Source of the DNA: Streptomyces curacoi | GTDB lineage: Bacteria; Actinomycetota; Actinomycetes; Streptomycetales; Streptomycetaceae | Length of the DNA stretch: 64,000 nt | Direction of reading: 5' to 3' | Assembly (NCBI RefSeq): GCF_001513975.1 | Contig: NZ_KQ947988.1 | Span: forward strand, 124,001 to 188,000 | Shown here: piece by piece, positions 16,214-24,426 of the stretch | Position numbering within the stretch: position 1 is the stretch's first letter | Layout of the letters: each line of letters begins with the position of its first letter | Translations under genes and position numbers: made by a program | Notes under the pieces: model-generated | The model's database searches: none | What the model was told of the DNA's origin: nothing | What the model saw: only the letters and a program-made list of their open reading frames with translations

Positions 16214-17107
16214 CTACTCCCCCGTGAGCGATCCGAAGTCCGTCCCGGACCCCAGCAACAGCCCCGCCCCCAGCAGGATCATCGTCGCCGGGACCATGAA
16301 CGTCGTGATCATCAGCGTGGCCCTGGGCACCGCCCGAGCCGCCTTGCGGCGGGCGTTCTGCGCGTCGGTCCGGCGCATGTCCTTCGCCAGCGCCACCAGC
16401 GTGTCGACGATCGGTGCGCCCAGCTCCTCCCCCTGCTGAAGCGCCGTCACGAACATCGCGACCTGTTCGGAGTCGTTCCTCCGCCGCAGTTCCGCGAAGG
16501 CCTGGCGGCGGCTCATGCCGAGGTCCATCTGGCGCAGGGTGATGCGGAGTTCGTCGGCCCAGGGGCCCTCGTACTTCGAGGCGACCCGGTCGAGCGCCTG
16601 GCGGAAGCCCAGGCCCGCGCTCACCACCACCGCGAGCACGTCCAGGAAGTCCGGCAGGGTTCGTTCGATCTCGTCCTTCCGGATCCGGATGGCCGACCAG
16701 ATGCCCACCTCCGTCCAGAACGCGCCGAAGGCCAGCAGCAGCAACGCCACCAGTACCTGGCCCCGGAGCAGGAACACCAGGAAGCCGAGCGCGCCCAGGA
16801 AGCCGTACACCGCCCGCCGCGCCGCATAGCGGTCGATGGTCAGGCCGCCGGGGTTGCCCGCGAGGTCGATCTTGCGGCGGTACCTGGCCACCAGCTTCGG
16901 GCCCATCAGCCGCAGCACGGCCGGGGCGTAGCGCATGCCCAGCCGGTCGATCACCGAGTCCACCGCGCCGGTGCGGGTCGCGCCGATCTCCAGTGCCAGC
17001 GCCAGGTCGCCGGGCAGTTTCGCCTCCGCCCGGTACATGCGGATGCCCGCGAAGACGCCCCACACGCTCAGGGCCATCACCGTGGCGAGGACAAGTCCCA
17101 GTCCCAT
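16214..17107 (-). CDS. tadC: Type II/Tad secretion inner-membrane platform protein TadC
   Basis: 297-residue T2SF-domain protein, second of the two platform proteins of Tad pili. Membrane segments at the N terminus, in the middle (about 95-130) and at the C terminus flank the cytoplasmic T2SF domain (ERTLPDFLDVLAVVVSAGLGFRQAL, MSRRQAFAELRRRN). It follows tadB by 21 bases on the same strand. With TadB it should form the base on which the CpaF ATPase acts. Confidence 0.88.
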   Translation of the reverse strand: MGLGLVLATVMALSVWGVFAGIRMYRAEAKLPGDLALALEIGATRTGAVDSVIDRLGMRYAPAVLRLMGPKLVARYRRKIDLAGNPGGLTIDRYAARRAVYGFLGALGFLVFLLRGQVLVALLLLAFGAFWTEVGIWSAIRIRKDEIERTLPDFLDVLAVVVSAGLGFRQALDRVASKYEGPWADELRITLRQMDLGMSRRQAFAELRRRNDSEQVAMFVTALQQGEELGAPIVDTLVALAKDMRRTDAQNARRKAARAVPRATLMITTFMVPATMILLGAGLLLGSGTDFGSLTGE

Positions 17108-17128
17108 TAGTCGGTTTCCCCTCGGCCC

Positions 17129-18076
17129 TCAGACGTCGATCCGCGAAAGGCGGCGGATCAGGACGAAGCCCACGGCGTACAGCCCGAACGCGACCAGCAC
17201 CGCCGCCTGGCCGTACGGCGAAGCCGTCATGCGGTCCAGGGCACCGTCCTTGACCCCGTTCATCAGGAACAGGGATCCGATGCCCAGCACCGGGACCGCG
17301 TACGACGTCATGCTCACCTGGGAGAGCTGTGTACGGACCTCACGTCGGGTCTCCTTGCGCTCCTCCAGCGTCTCGGTGAGGTTGCGCAGGGCGCTGACCA
17401 CCTGGCCGCCCGCCCGGTTCGACAGCACCAGCGTGGTGACCAGGACGACCAGTTCGCGGGACGGGAGGCGTTCCGCGAGTTCGCCCAGGGCGTCGTCCAT
17501 CGAGGCGCCCAGGACCAGCTGGTTGGAGACCTTTGCCAGTTCCTCGCCGGCCGGGGCCTCCAGTTCCTCCGCGGCCAGCCCGATGGCCGTGCGCAGGGCC
17601 AGGCCCGCGTGGGCGGCGTTGGCGAGGATGCGGGCCAGTTCGGGGAGCTGGTTGATGAACTTCTCGATCCTCTTCTGGCGTTGCCAGTTGAGGAACTGAA
17701 CCGCCGCCCACACCCCCAGCAGACCCGCGATCGGGCCGAAGAAGGGCGCCAGCGTCGCCTGTCCGACCAGCCACAGGCCGGCCACCGTCGCCAGCATGTA
17801 GACGAAGAACTCTCCGGGCGTGACGTCCAGGCCCGTCGCCGCCAGCCGGAGTTCCAGCTGCTTGCCCGGCTTGGTACGGCGCAGTCGGCGGTCCAGGTCG
17901 GCGAAGCGACGTCGGCGGCCACCCGCTCCGGGGAGTTGGCCGGCGGCGGTGAGACGCTCCACCAGGGCCTGGCGCCGTGCTCGTCCGGATGCGTAGGTGT
18001 GGACGCCCAGTACGGCCAGCGTGCAGGTCAGCAGGGCGACGCCGGTGGTGAGCGTGATGCGGGTCTGCAGGTCCAT
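17129..18076 (-). CDS. tadB: Type II/Tad secretion inner-membrane platform protein TadB
   Basis: 315-residue T2SF-domain protein. An N-terminal membrane helix, a basic linker, a helix pair near 95-135, the T2SF domain (LPELARILANAAHAGLALRTAIGLAAEELEAP) and two C-terminal helices form the usual TadB layout. It starts 5 bases after cpaF ends and precedes tadC, the canonical cpaF-tadB-tadC order. Confidence 0.88.
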   Translation of the reverse strand: MDLQTRITLTTGVALLTCTLAVLGVHTYASGRARRQALVERLTAAGQLPGAGGRRRRFADLDRRLRRTKPGKQLELRLAATGLDVTPGEFFVYMLATVAGLWLVGQATLAPFFGPIAGLLGVWAAVQFLNWQRQKRIEKFINQLPELARILANAAHAGLALRTAIGLAAEELEAPAGEELAKVSNQLVLGASMDDALGELAERLPSRELVVLVTTLVLSNRAGGQVVSALRNLTETLEERKETRREVRTQLSQVSMTSYAVPVLGIGSLFLMNGVKDGALDRMTASPYGQAAVLVAFGLYAVGFVLIRRLSRIDV

Positions 18077-18081
18077 GGGTC

Positions 18082-19419
18082 CTACCTGGCTTCTCGGGTG
18101 GCGAGCTCTAGTGGGGACTGGGCGACGCCGAAGGCCTGGGGTATGGGCTGGCTCGCCATGTAGAGGCGGTCGGCGGTGCGGCGTGGGAGCGGGAAGTACG
18201 CGAAGGCGCCGTGGACGCGGCCGTCCGGCATCATGGGCTGGGCGTTGAAGCGGGCCACCGTCGCCAGGCGGTACGGCTCCGCGCCGTGGCTGTCCAGGAT
18301 CGCGATCTCGGTGATCCTGCGGGCGCCGTCCGGGAAGCGGGTCAGCTGGATGATCACGTCCACCGCGCTGTTGATCTGGTCGTGCAGCGCCTCGAAGGGG
18401 ACGGACACGTCCGACATCGACGCCAGGGTCTTCAGGCGCATCAACGCGTCCTCCGTGCTGTTGGCGTGCACGGTGGCGAGGGAGCCGTCGTGGCCCGTCG
18501 ACATCGCCTGGAGCATGTCGAGGGACTCCCCGCCGCGGACCTCACCGACGACGATCCGGTCGGGGCGCATCCGCAGGGAGTTGCGGACCAGGTCGCGGAT
18601 GGTGACCTGACCCTTGCCCTCGACGTTCGGGGGGCGGGACTCCAGGCGGATCACATGGGACTGCTGGAGCTGGAGTTCGGCGGAGTCCTCGATGGTGATG
18701 ATGCGCTCGGTCTCGGGGATCAGGCCCGACAACGCGTTGAGCAGGGTCGTCTTTCCCGTGCCCGTCGCGCCCGAGACGATGATGTTGAACTTGGCCTGCA
18801 CCAGCCCGGCGAGCAGGTACACCATGTGCTCGTCGAGCGAGCCGAGGCCGATCATCTCGTGGAGCGTGAAGGAGCGCGGGAAGCGGCGGATCGTCAGGGT
18901 CGCGCCGGTCAGGGACAGCGGCGGGATGATGACGTTCACGCGCTCGCCGGACGGCAGGCGGGCGTCCACCATCGGGTTCGACTCGTCCACCCGCCGGTTC
19001 ACCGTCGAGACGATCCGCTCGATCGTCTGCATCAGCTGGTCGTGGGAGGGGAAGCGCAGCGGCAACTGCTCGACCCGGCCGGCCCGTTCCACGAAGATCG
19101 CGTCCGGGCCGTTCACCATGATCTCGGTGATCGACGCGTCCTCCAGCAGCGGCTCCAGGATGCCCAGGCCGAGGGCCTCGTCGACGACCCTGCGGATCAG
19201 CTGCGAGCGCTCGACCGTCGACAGCACCGGGCCCTCACGGCTGATGATGTGGCCGAGGACCCGCTCCAGCCGGGCCCGGCGCTCGGCGGCGGCCAGCGAG
19301 CTCATCTCCGCGAGGTCGATCTCCTCCAGGAGCTTGGCCCGGTAGGAGGCGACCAGATGGCCGTCCTCGCCCCGGCCGGCGTTCTCCTCGGGGGCGTTGA
19401 TGCGTGACCTCAGGCTCAT
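18082..19419 (-). CDS. cpaF: CpaF/TadA family pilus assembly ATPase
   Basis: Cytoplasmic hexameric motor of the Tad system, 445 residues. Walker A GATGTGKT at 217-224, Asp box (IITIEDSAEL), Walker B (RIVVGEVRGGE) and His box (MSTGHDGSLATVHA) are all present, so it should be active. The N-terminal all-alpha domain contains the conserved ITEIMVNGPD. It follows the second tadE gene by 12 bases. A single ATPase serves extension and retraction in this class. Confidence 0.95.
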   Translation of the reverse strand: MSLRSRINAPEENAGRGEDGHLVASYRAKLLEEIDLAEMSSLAAAERRARLERVLGHIISREGPVLSTVERSQLIRRVVDEALGLGILEPLLEDASITEIMVNGPDAIFVERAGRVEQLPLRFPSHDQLMQTIERIVSTVNRRVDESNPMVDARLPSGERVNVIIPPLSLTGATLTIRRFPRSFTLHEMIGLGSLDEHMVYLLAGLVQAKFNIIVSGATGTGKTTLLNALSGLIPETERIITIEDSAELQLQQSHVIRLESRPPNVEGKGQVTIRDLVRNSLRMRPDRIVVGEVRGGESLDMLQAMSTGHDGSLATVHANSTEDALMRLKTLASMSDVSVPFEALHDQINSAVDVIIQLTRFPDGARRITEIAILDSHGAEPYRLATVARFNAQPMMPDGRVHGAFAYFPLPRRTADRLYMASQPIPQAFGVAQSPLELATREAR

Positions 19420-19431
19420 GTGGATCCTCGT

Positions 19432-19782
19432 TCAGTGGTCGAGCGGCATGGTCGCGGTCTTGCGGGCGGGGTCGAAGTTCCAGCCGGGGACGATCGAGGG
19501 GATCTCGACGGTGGCGGTGACGGTGACCTCGTCGCCGCCTTCCGCGGGGACGCAGGTGACGGACAGCCAGTCGCTGATCGCGTTCACACAGCCGTCCTGC
19601 GCGCTCTCGTCCAGCGAGGCCGCCCGCGCCCCCGCCCGGGCCGCCGTACCGGCCTGCTGGGCGGTGTAGGCGATCAGGCCGAGCTGTACGCCCGCCATGG
19701 CGACGAGGATCAGGATCGGGATGAACCCGAGGTACTCGATGGCGACCTGGCCGCGGTCCCGGACTCTTCCGTCGTACGACAT
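19432..19782 (-). CDS. tadE: TadE-family pseudopilin
   Basis: 116 residues with a prepilin-like N terminus RDRGQVAIEYLGFIPILILV (cleavage after Gly, Glu at +5), one hydrophobic helix and an exported domain with two cysteines (DGC, TCV). It begins one base after the stop of the neighbouring TadE gene. Two consecutive TadE proteins are typical of actinobacterial Tad loci. Confidence 0.85.
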   Translation of the reverse strand: MSYDGRVRDRGQVAIEYLGFIPILILVAMAGVQLGLIAYTAQQAGTAARAGARAASLDESAQDGCVNAISDWLSVTCVPAEGGDEVTVTATVEIPSIVPGWNFDPARKTATMPLDH

Positions 19783-19783
19783 G

Positions 19784-20158
19784 TCAGTCCTTCTCCTCCT
19801 GCACGGCACCCGCGTGGCCCTCGACCGTGAACGGGAAGCCGATCGAGCCGGGGAAGAGGACGGGCACCTCCAGGGTCACGTCGGCGGTGACATAGCCGCC
19901 GCTCGCACCGCACTCCACGCCGGCGCCGCCCTCCCACGCGCCCGGCAGATGCCGAAGTCCCGCCTCCTCGCAGGCCGCCTGCCCCTCGGAGGCCGCCCCG
20001 GCCCGCGCCGCCTGGTCCGCGGCGTTCCCGGCGAGCGTGTAGGTGTACCCGAGCAGCACGCACTGCCACAGCAGCACCAGGGTCAGGATGATCAGCGGGG
20101 TCATGCCGAGGAACTCGACGGTCACCTGACCCCGGTCGTCCCTGAGCCGCCGCCTCAC
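19784..20158 (-). CDS. tadE: TadE-family pseudopilin
   Basis: 124 residues: basic leader, G-QVTVEFLGMTPLII with Glu at +5 after the predicted cleavage, a single hydrophobic helix, and an exported region with Cys residues (ACEEAG, VECGAS). The GTG start overlaps the cpaE stop as GTGA. Only about 30% of positions match the next TadE, so the two probably play distinct minor-pilin roles. Confidence 0.82.
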   Translation of the reverse strand: MRRRLRDDRGQVTVEFLGMTPLIILTLVLLWQCVLLGYTYTLAGNAADQAARAGAASEGQAACEEAGLRHLPGAWEGGAGVECGASGGYVTADVTLEVPVLFPGSIGFPFTVEGHAGAVQEEKD

Positions 20159-21417
20159 CTCCCGATCTCCTTCCGCCTGCGGAAGGTCAGCGCCGCCCGG
20201 TCCCCGCCGCGCGCCCTGCCGTTCCCGCGCCCGGCGGCCGCCTCGGTGCCCTTGACCAGGCCCAGCTCCCCGGCGAGCGCCCACAGGGCCTGCTTGACCG
20301 CCCCCTTGCCGTCCAGCTCGTGCACCCGCCCGGCGTCGACCGCGGCCTGGAGTTCCTTGAAGTTGGCGGGGATCGCGGTGGCGGCGATCCCGGTGCCGGT
20401 GATCTTCTGGATCAGGGCGGGCTGGATCTCCGTGCCGCGCGAGTGGCGGTTGACGACGATCGTGGTCTCCTCCGCCTTGCGGATCTGCAGCCGGTCCCAC
20501 ATCCGCACCGTGCGCTTGGCACCGCGGACCGCCACCACGTCCGGGGTGGTGACGAGGAGCGCCGTGTCGGCCATCTCCACGGCGGCGGCGCTCGCGCCGG
20601 TCAGCTGGGCGCCGCAGTCGATGACGACGACCTCGTAGCGGGAGCGCAGGGCGCTGACGATGTGGCGGGCGGCGCGGTCGGTGACCTCCTCGCCGCGTTC
20701 GCCGTCGCCGGGGGCGAGCAGCAGCGCGACGCCCGTGTCGTGCCGGAACACGGCGTCCGCCAGCACGCGCGGGGAGATGTCGTTGATGGCGGCGAGGTCG
20801 ACGACCGAGCGGCGGAACTGGATGTCCAGGTAGGAGGCGATGTCGCCGGTCTGGAGGTCCATGTCGAGCAGGGCGGTGCCGCGGCCGGACGCCTGGGCCG
20901 CCAGGGCCAGTTGGATGGCCGTGAGGGTGGCCCCCACCCCGCCCTTGGCGCCGCTGACCGTCACGACCGTGCCGCCGACGCCGCTGAACACATCGCCGCC
21001 GGCGCCCAGGTGCCGCCGTACGCCCACCGACCACTGGGCCACCGCGTGGACCCGGCTGGCCAGTTCCTCGTAGTGCAGTGGCAGGGCCACCAGGCCCCGG
21101 GCGCCGTAGTCCATGGCGGCCTGGAACAGGCCGGGGCCGGCGTCGGAGGTCACCAGGATGACGCCCACCGCCGGGAAGCGCAGGGCGACCTCGCGGATGA
21201 GCTCCAGGGCCGGGACGGGGCCGATGCGTTCGTGGACGACGACGACCTCGGGCAGTTCGTCGACCGACTCGGCGGCCAGGCGCGCGAGGGTGTCGACGAG
21301 CTGGGTGGAGTCGGTCACCGGGGCCACCGGCTCGGCGTCGGGCAGCTGGCTGAGCAGCGTCGTGAGGGACCGGACCGCGTCCGCGTCGCCGACGGCCGGG
21401 AGGATCCTCGTGGGCAT
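20155..21417 (-). CDS. cpaE: CpaE/TadZ-like MinD-family pilus localisation ATPase
   Basis: 420 residues. An atypical receiver-like N-terminal domain (to about 130) precedes a MinD/ParA-type ATPase domain. The deviant Walker A reads S-G-AKGGVGAT near residue 157, keeping the signature lysine but lacking the canonical GK(T/S) lysine, a known feature of TadZ/CpaE. LLDMDLQTGD and VVIDCGAQ follow. TadZ marks the pole or site where the pilus machine assembles; in mycelial bacteria that could be hyphal tips, which is inference. Confidence 0.9.
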   Translation of the reverse strand: MPTRILPAVGDADAVRSLTTLLSQLPDAEPVAPVTDSTQLVDTLARLAAESVDELPEVVVVHERIGPVPALELIREVALRFPAVGVILVTSDAGPGLFQAAMDYGARGLVALPLHYEELASRVHAVAQWSVGVRRHLGAGGDVFSGVGGTVVTVSGAKGGVGATLTAIQLALAAQASGRGTALLDMDLQTGDIASYLDIQFRRSVVDLAAINDISPRVLADAVFRHDTGVALLLAPGDGERGEEVTDRAARHIVSALRSRYEVVVIDCGAQLTGASAAAVEMADTALLVTTPDVVAVRGAKRTVRMWDRLQIRKAEETTIVVNRHSRGTEIQPALIQKITGTGIAATAIPANFKELQAAVDAGRVHELDGKGAVKQALWALAGELGLVKGTEAAAGRGNGRARGGDRAALTFRRRKEIGR

Positions 21418-21426
21418 GCGGGCCTC

Positions 21427-22134
21427 TCACTTGTCCTTGGCGAGTTCGTAGGTACGGTCCGTCGCGTCGATGTCGGAGTCGCCGCCGGGCGCCACCAGCG
21501 CGAGCCGGACCTCCTGCGCGAACGACTCGGCGTACGTGATGCGCTGGGCGTCGATGGTCTTCAGGGCGAAGGTGATCGGGACGGCGTCGGTGGGCTCGCG
21601 GTCGCGGTCGTCCTCGTCGGGCCTGAGCGCGGTCAGCTCGCCCACGTCGATGACCCGGGCGTTCTCCACGATGAGCTTGGACTGGTCGGGGTCGCCGTCG
21701 CGCTGCCCCTCGAAGGTGGCGTAGACGTTGACGCTGGAACCCGGGGTGATCTTGCCGGCGACACCGGTCGCCGCGTCGATCATGATGGCGACCTCCTGCT
21801 CGCCCGTCCGCAGGGCGGGCTGGTCGACGATCATGTCGCTCTGCAGCAGGGAGCCCTCCCGCAGGGTGGTGACGGCGATCTTGCCCCGGATCTCGCGGAG
21901 GTCGGTGACCGCGTTCTGCGACAGCCACCGCTCGGGCATGTCGATCTTCTCGAACTGGCTCGCGCTGAGCTGCGTGTAAGGGGGCACGCTCGTCTTGACC
22001 CGGTAGGCGGTGACCTCGGGACCGACCTTGGACTTCACGTCGCTGATGACGGAGAGGACGCCGGCGAAGGCGCCGAGGGCGCAGAGGACCGACAGGAGCA
22101 GGAGTATCACGCCGCGGCGCTGACGGGAGTTCAT
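21427..22134 (-). CDS. cpaB: CpaB-like pilus assembly protein with SAF domain
   Basis: 235 residues: N-terminal membrane anchor (about 8-30) and an exported SAF domain (VPPYTQLSASQFEKIDMPERWL...ALRTGEQEVAIMID) followed by the RcpC/CpaB domain with ITPGSSVNVYATF. It is the first gene of the operon. A GGAGGA ribosome site is intact, but the hairpin end of a tnpB element begins 20 bases upstream of the ATG, so the native promoter is displaced or supplied by the element. Confidence 0.87.
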   Translation of the reverse strand: MNSRQRRGVILLLLSVLCALGAFAGVLSVISDVKSKVGPEVTAYRVKTSVPPYTQLSASQFEKIDMPERWLSQNAVTDLREIRGKIAVTTLREGSLLQSDMIVDQPALRTGEQEVAIMIDAATGVAGKITPGSSVNVYATFEGQRDGDPDQSKLIVENARVIDVGELTALRPDEDDRDREPTDAVPITFALKTIDAQRITYAESFAQEVRLALVAPGGDSDIDATDRTYELAKDK

Positions 22135-22153
22135 CGGTATTCCTCCATGGACA

Positions 22154-22173
22154 CCCCCGCCTTCAGGCGGGGG
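22154..22173 (+). repeat. Left-end hairpin of the tnpB element
   Basis: Perfect 8-bp GC stem (CCCCCGCC / GGCGGGGG) with TTCA loop, followed by AGGTAAC. It lies 20 bases upstream of the cpaB start on the opposite side. Confidence 0.7.
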
Positions 22174-22289
22174 AGGTAACGGACTCCTGTGGAGCAGGAC
22201 AGGGAATGCCGATTCGCTTTCTGGGCCGATCGGCGTCCGTCATCAACTAGCAGCGTATGTTGACATGTTGACATGTTGGTTTGTGAGGC

Positions 22290-23234
22290 ATGGCCACTCA
22301 CGTGAAGCGGGCTTTCAAGTACCGCTTTTATCCGACGGATGCGCAGGCAGCCGAGCTGACGCGCACGTTCGGATGCGTGCGCAAGGTCTGCAACATGGCG
22401 CTCGCCGCGCGCACCGAAGCATGGGCGCGGCAGGAACGTGTCAACTACAACCAGACCTCGGCCATGCTCACGACATGGAAGAAGACCCAGGATCTGGCCT
22501 ACCTGGGCGAGGTCTCCTCCGTTCCGTTGCAGCAGGCACTGCGGCACCTGCAGACCGCATTCGTGAACTTCTTCGCCAAACGCGCCAAGTACCCGCGCTT
22601 CAAGGTGAAGAAGAAGTTCCGTGCAAAGATGGCCGCCCCGCTGGACATCGTCTGGTCGCGCCCCCTTCCCGACGGGGCCACGCCGACCACGGTGACCGTG
22701 ATCCGGGACAGCGGTGGCCGCTGGTACGTCTCCCTGCTCTGCGAGGACCCCAATGTGAAACCGCTCGCGGCCACCGATGCGGCAGTCGGCATCGACGTCG
22801 GCCTGCACAAGCTGACCACTCGACTCCTGCGCGAGAACCAAACGCTCGTGATCGAGGACCTGACCGTGCGCAACATGGTCAAGAACCGGAGCCTCGCCCG
22901 CGCCATCAGCGATGTCGCGTGGTCCGAGTTCCGGAGCATGCTGGAGTACAAGGCCGACTGGTATGGGCGGGACGTGGTCGCAGCGGACCGCTTCTTCCCC
23001 TCGTCCAAGTTGTGTTCCGCCTGCGGCGCCCTCCAGCCGGAGATGCCGCTGAACGTCCGCACATGGACGTGCGGCAACTGTGGAACGACCCATGACCGGG
23101 ACGTGAACGCGGCAAAGAACCTTCTGGCCGCCGGGCTGGCGGCGTCTGTCTGTGGAGCTGGTGTAAGACCTCAACGGAGAACTCCGGGCGGGCAGTCGGC
23201 GAGGAAGCAGAAAACCCCACGGCGCGAGCCGTAG
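22290..23234 (+). CDS. tnpB: TnpB-like RNA-guided nuclease/transposase, internally shortened
   Basis: 314 residues against about 390-400 for full-length relatives. The N-terminal helix-turn-helix (RAFKYRFYPTDAQAAEL) and wedge region are followed by a RuvC fold and zinc ribbon. The putative catalytic residues remain: D169 in GIDVG, E189 in IEDL, D271 in HDRDVNAAKN; the zinc ribbon is CSAC...CGNC. Two in-frame gaps are inferred from family memory: about 25 residues between KVKKKF and AKMAAPL, and about 75 between GIDVGL (171-172) and HKLTTRLL. The frame is open to the RREP C terminus common in Streptomyces copies. Probably inactive or altered. Confidence 0.88.
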   Translation: MATHVKRAFKYRFYPTDAQAAELTRTFGCVRKVCNMALAARTEAWARQERVNYNQTSAMLTTWKKTQDLAYLGEVSSVPLQQALRHLQTAFVNFFAKRAKYPRFKVKKKFRAKMAAPLDIVWSRPLPDGATPTTVTVIRDSGGRWYVSLLCEDPNVKPLAATDAAVGIDVGLHKLTTRLLRENQTLVIEDLTVRNMVKNRSLARAISDVAWSEFRSMLEYKADWYGRDVVAADRFFPSSKLCSACGALQPEMPLNVRTWTCGNCGTTHDRDVNAAKNLLAAGLAASVCGAGVRPQRRTPGGQSARKQKTPRREP

Positions 23235-23237
23235 GAG

Positions 23238-23259
23238 TCCCCCTCAACCACGAGGGGGA
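23238..23259 (+). repeat. Right-end hairpin of the tnpB element
   Basis: 8-bp stem with AACCAC loop immediately after the tnpB stop. In active systems this end forms the scaffold of the guide RNA (reRNA/omegaRNA), and the bases just beyond it (from about 23269) would act as guide. Confidence 0.65.
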
Positions 23260-23340
23260 GGAAGTCAAGAACCGTGCGACCTCATTCGGTTTGGGGGGAT
23301 CGGTCGGTTGGGCCGGGGGCCTTGAGCGGCCGGGGTCCGG

Positions 23341-24183
23341 TCAGCCCGCGCGGGCCGGTTGTTCGTGGACGGGTGGGGTGGCGGAGCAGAAGACGCAGCG
23401 GTCGCCGATGACGTCTATGCCGCACCAGTGGCAGGAGTTCTGCCGTACCGAGGTGACGAGCTGGTAAAGCACCGACAGGTCGGGCAGAAAGGCGCAGAAC
23501 TCGATCAGCTTGGCCGTCCCCCACCAGGCCGTCGATTCGGCGGGCAGAACCGCCTCGCGCAGGCCCTGCGCGTTCCAGGCCCGGGCCAGGGTGGCGCTGA
23601 CCCAGTCGGACTGGAGCTGTCCCTGGGCGACCAGCATCGACGTGCCGAACTCGGGGCCGGTGAGGGTGGCTCCGGGGCCGATCCGGACCAGTTGCGGGGT
23701 CGGGTGGGCGAGGACGCCGAACTGGCTGCCGGGCACCCAGGACTTGGCGTGCGACTTGAGGCCGACGGGGACGCGGTCGAGTCTGGTGACGGAGCCGAGG
23801 AGCGCCCCGGCGTGGATGTAGTGGGTGAGCAGCCGGCCGGCCGAGGCGAGGACGCCGGGGCTGAGGTCACAGGAGGCGAGCTGCCGCAACTGGCGGGCCA
23901 GGACGGCGAGTCCGAGAGGGGGCAGTTCGGGGCGGAACAGGGCGATACGGTCGCTCTCCAGCAGGGACCGTACGGTACGCAGCCGCTGCTCCACACCGCG
24001 CGGGGCGGCCTGCGAGCAGACGACGATCACATGGCCGTACTGCTCGACCAGCGCCTGCATGCCCGCCAACGACCGCTCCAGGGGCTCCCGGTCGAGCTCC
24101 TGGAGCACGACGGCGGGCACGGTTCGCTCGTCGTGTGCCGGCAGCGCCATGTCGGCGCTGGTCACAGCAATGGCAGTTGGCAC
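23341..24183 (-). CDS. Conserved protein with C-terminal zinc-ribbon-like motif
   Basis: 280 residues, not assigned to a named family. No signal peptide or membrane segment. The central part is Leu- and Arg-rich alpha/beta (QALVEQYGHVIVVCSQ, LLTHYIHAGALLGSVTRLDRVP). The C terminus carries CHWCGIDVIGDRCVFC, a four-cysteine zinc-knuckle spacing. It sits between the tnpB element and the chitinase, reading away from the chitinase; a share in pilus or secretion biology is only neighbourhood guesswork. Confidence 0.7.
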   Translation of the reverse strand: MPTAIAVTSADMALPAHDERTVPAVVLQELDREPLERSLAGMQALVEQYGHVIVVCSQAAPRGVEQRLRTVRSLLESDRIALFRPELPPLGLAVLARQLRQLASCDLSPGVLASAGRLLTHYIHAGALLGSVTRLDRVPVGLKSHAKSWVPGSQFGVLAHPTPQLVRIGPGATLTGPEFGTSMLVAQGQLQSDWVSATLARAWNAQGLREAVLPAESTAWWGTAKLIEFCAFLPDLSVLYQLVTSVRQNSCHWCGIDVIGDRCVFCSATPPVHEQPARAG

Positions 24184-24391
24184 GCGCAGCTCCCCGTTTC
24201 CCGCCCCGGTCCGGTGCGTCGGGCGTTACCCCGGTGCACCGAGATGACTTCATTGCGTGACTATCTCAGCACTGTATCCACGGCTCGATGGCCGGAGAAC
24301 AGCGTTTCTGTAGCCGACAGGGACTCCCTTCGCACAACTCACGCCAAAACGGGGCAGTTCACGCACACAAATCCTCCACGACCGGAATCCC

Positions 24392-24397
24392 TTGACA
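24392..24397 (+). promoter_or_regulatory. -35-like TTGACA upstream of the chitinase gene
   Basis: A consensus TTGACA about 30 bases before the proposed ATG, immediately left of the DasR-type site. No clear -10 is visible: the expected place reads CAAGTT. The start of transcription would fall close to the ATG. Confidence 0.45.
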
Positions 24398-24402
24398 GTC
24401 GA

Positions 24403-24418
24403 ATTGGTCTGGACCAAG
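24403..24418 (+). promoter_or_regulatory. DasR-responsive element (dre)
   Basis: ATTGGTCTGGACCAAG closely matches the known DasR consensus AGTGGTCTAGACCACT, with the inner TGGTCT-GGACCA dyad almost perfect. It lies between the -35-like hexamer and the chitinase start, where bound GntR-family DasR would block transcription until GlcN-6-P or GlcNAc-6-P accumulates. Confidence 0.8.
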
Positions 24419-24426
24419 TTGTTCGC

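Larger units (their letters stand above)
22154..23264 (+). mobile_element. IS605-family tnpB-only element (IS1341 type), boundaries approximate
   Basis: A tnpB gene without tnpA, framed by two hairpins of the same orientation: 22154-22161/22166-22173 (8-bp stem, TTCA loop) on the left and 23238-23245/23252-23259 (8-bp stem, 6-base loop) on the right. Both stems end in GGGGGAGG. Elements of this family have subterminal hairpins and no terminal inverted repeats or target duplication, as here. A direct repeat TGTTGACA x2 at 22258-22273 precedes the gene. Lower GC than the neighbours. The exact ends need comparison with an empty site. Confidence 0.75.

Noticed and set aside
22258..22277. Iteron-like TGTTGACA repeats as an origin
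   Set aside because: Only two full copies, next to a tnpB gene, with no replication protein; better explained as part of the element end.
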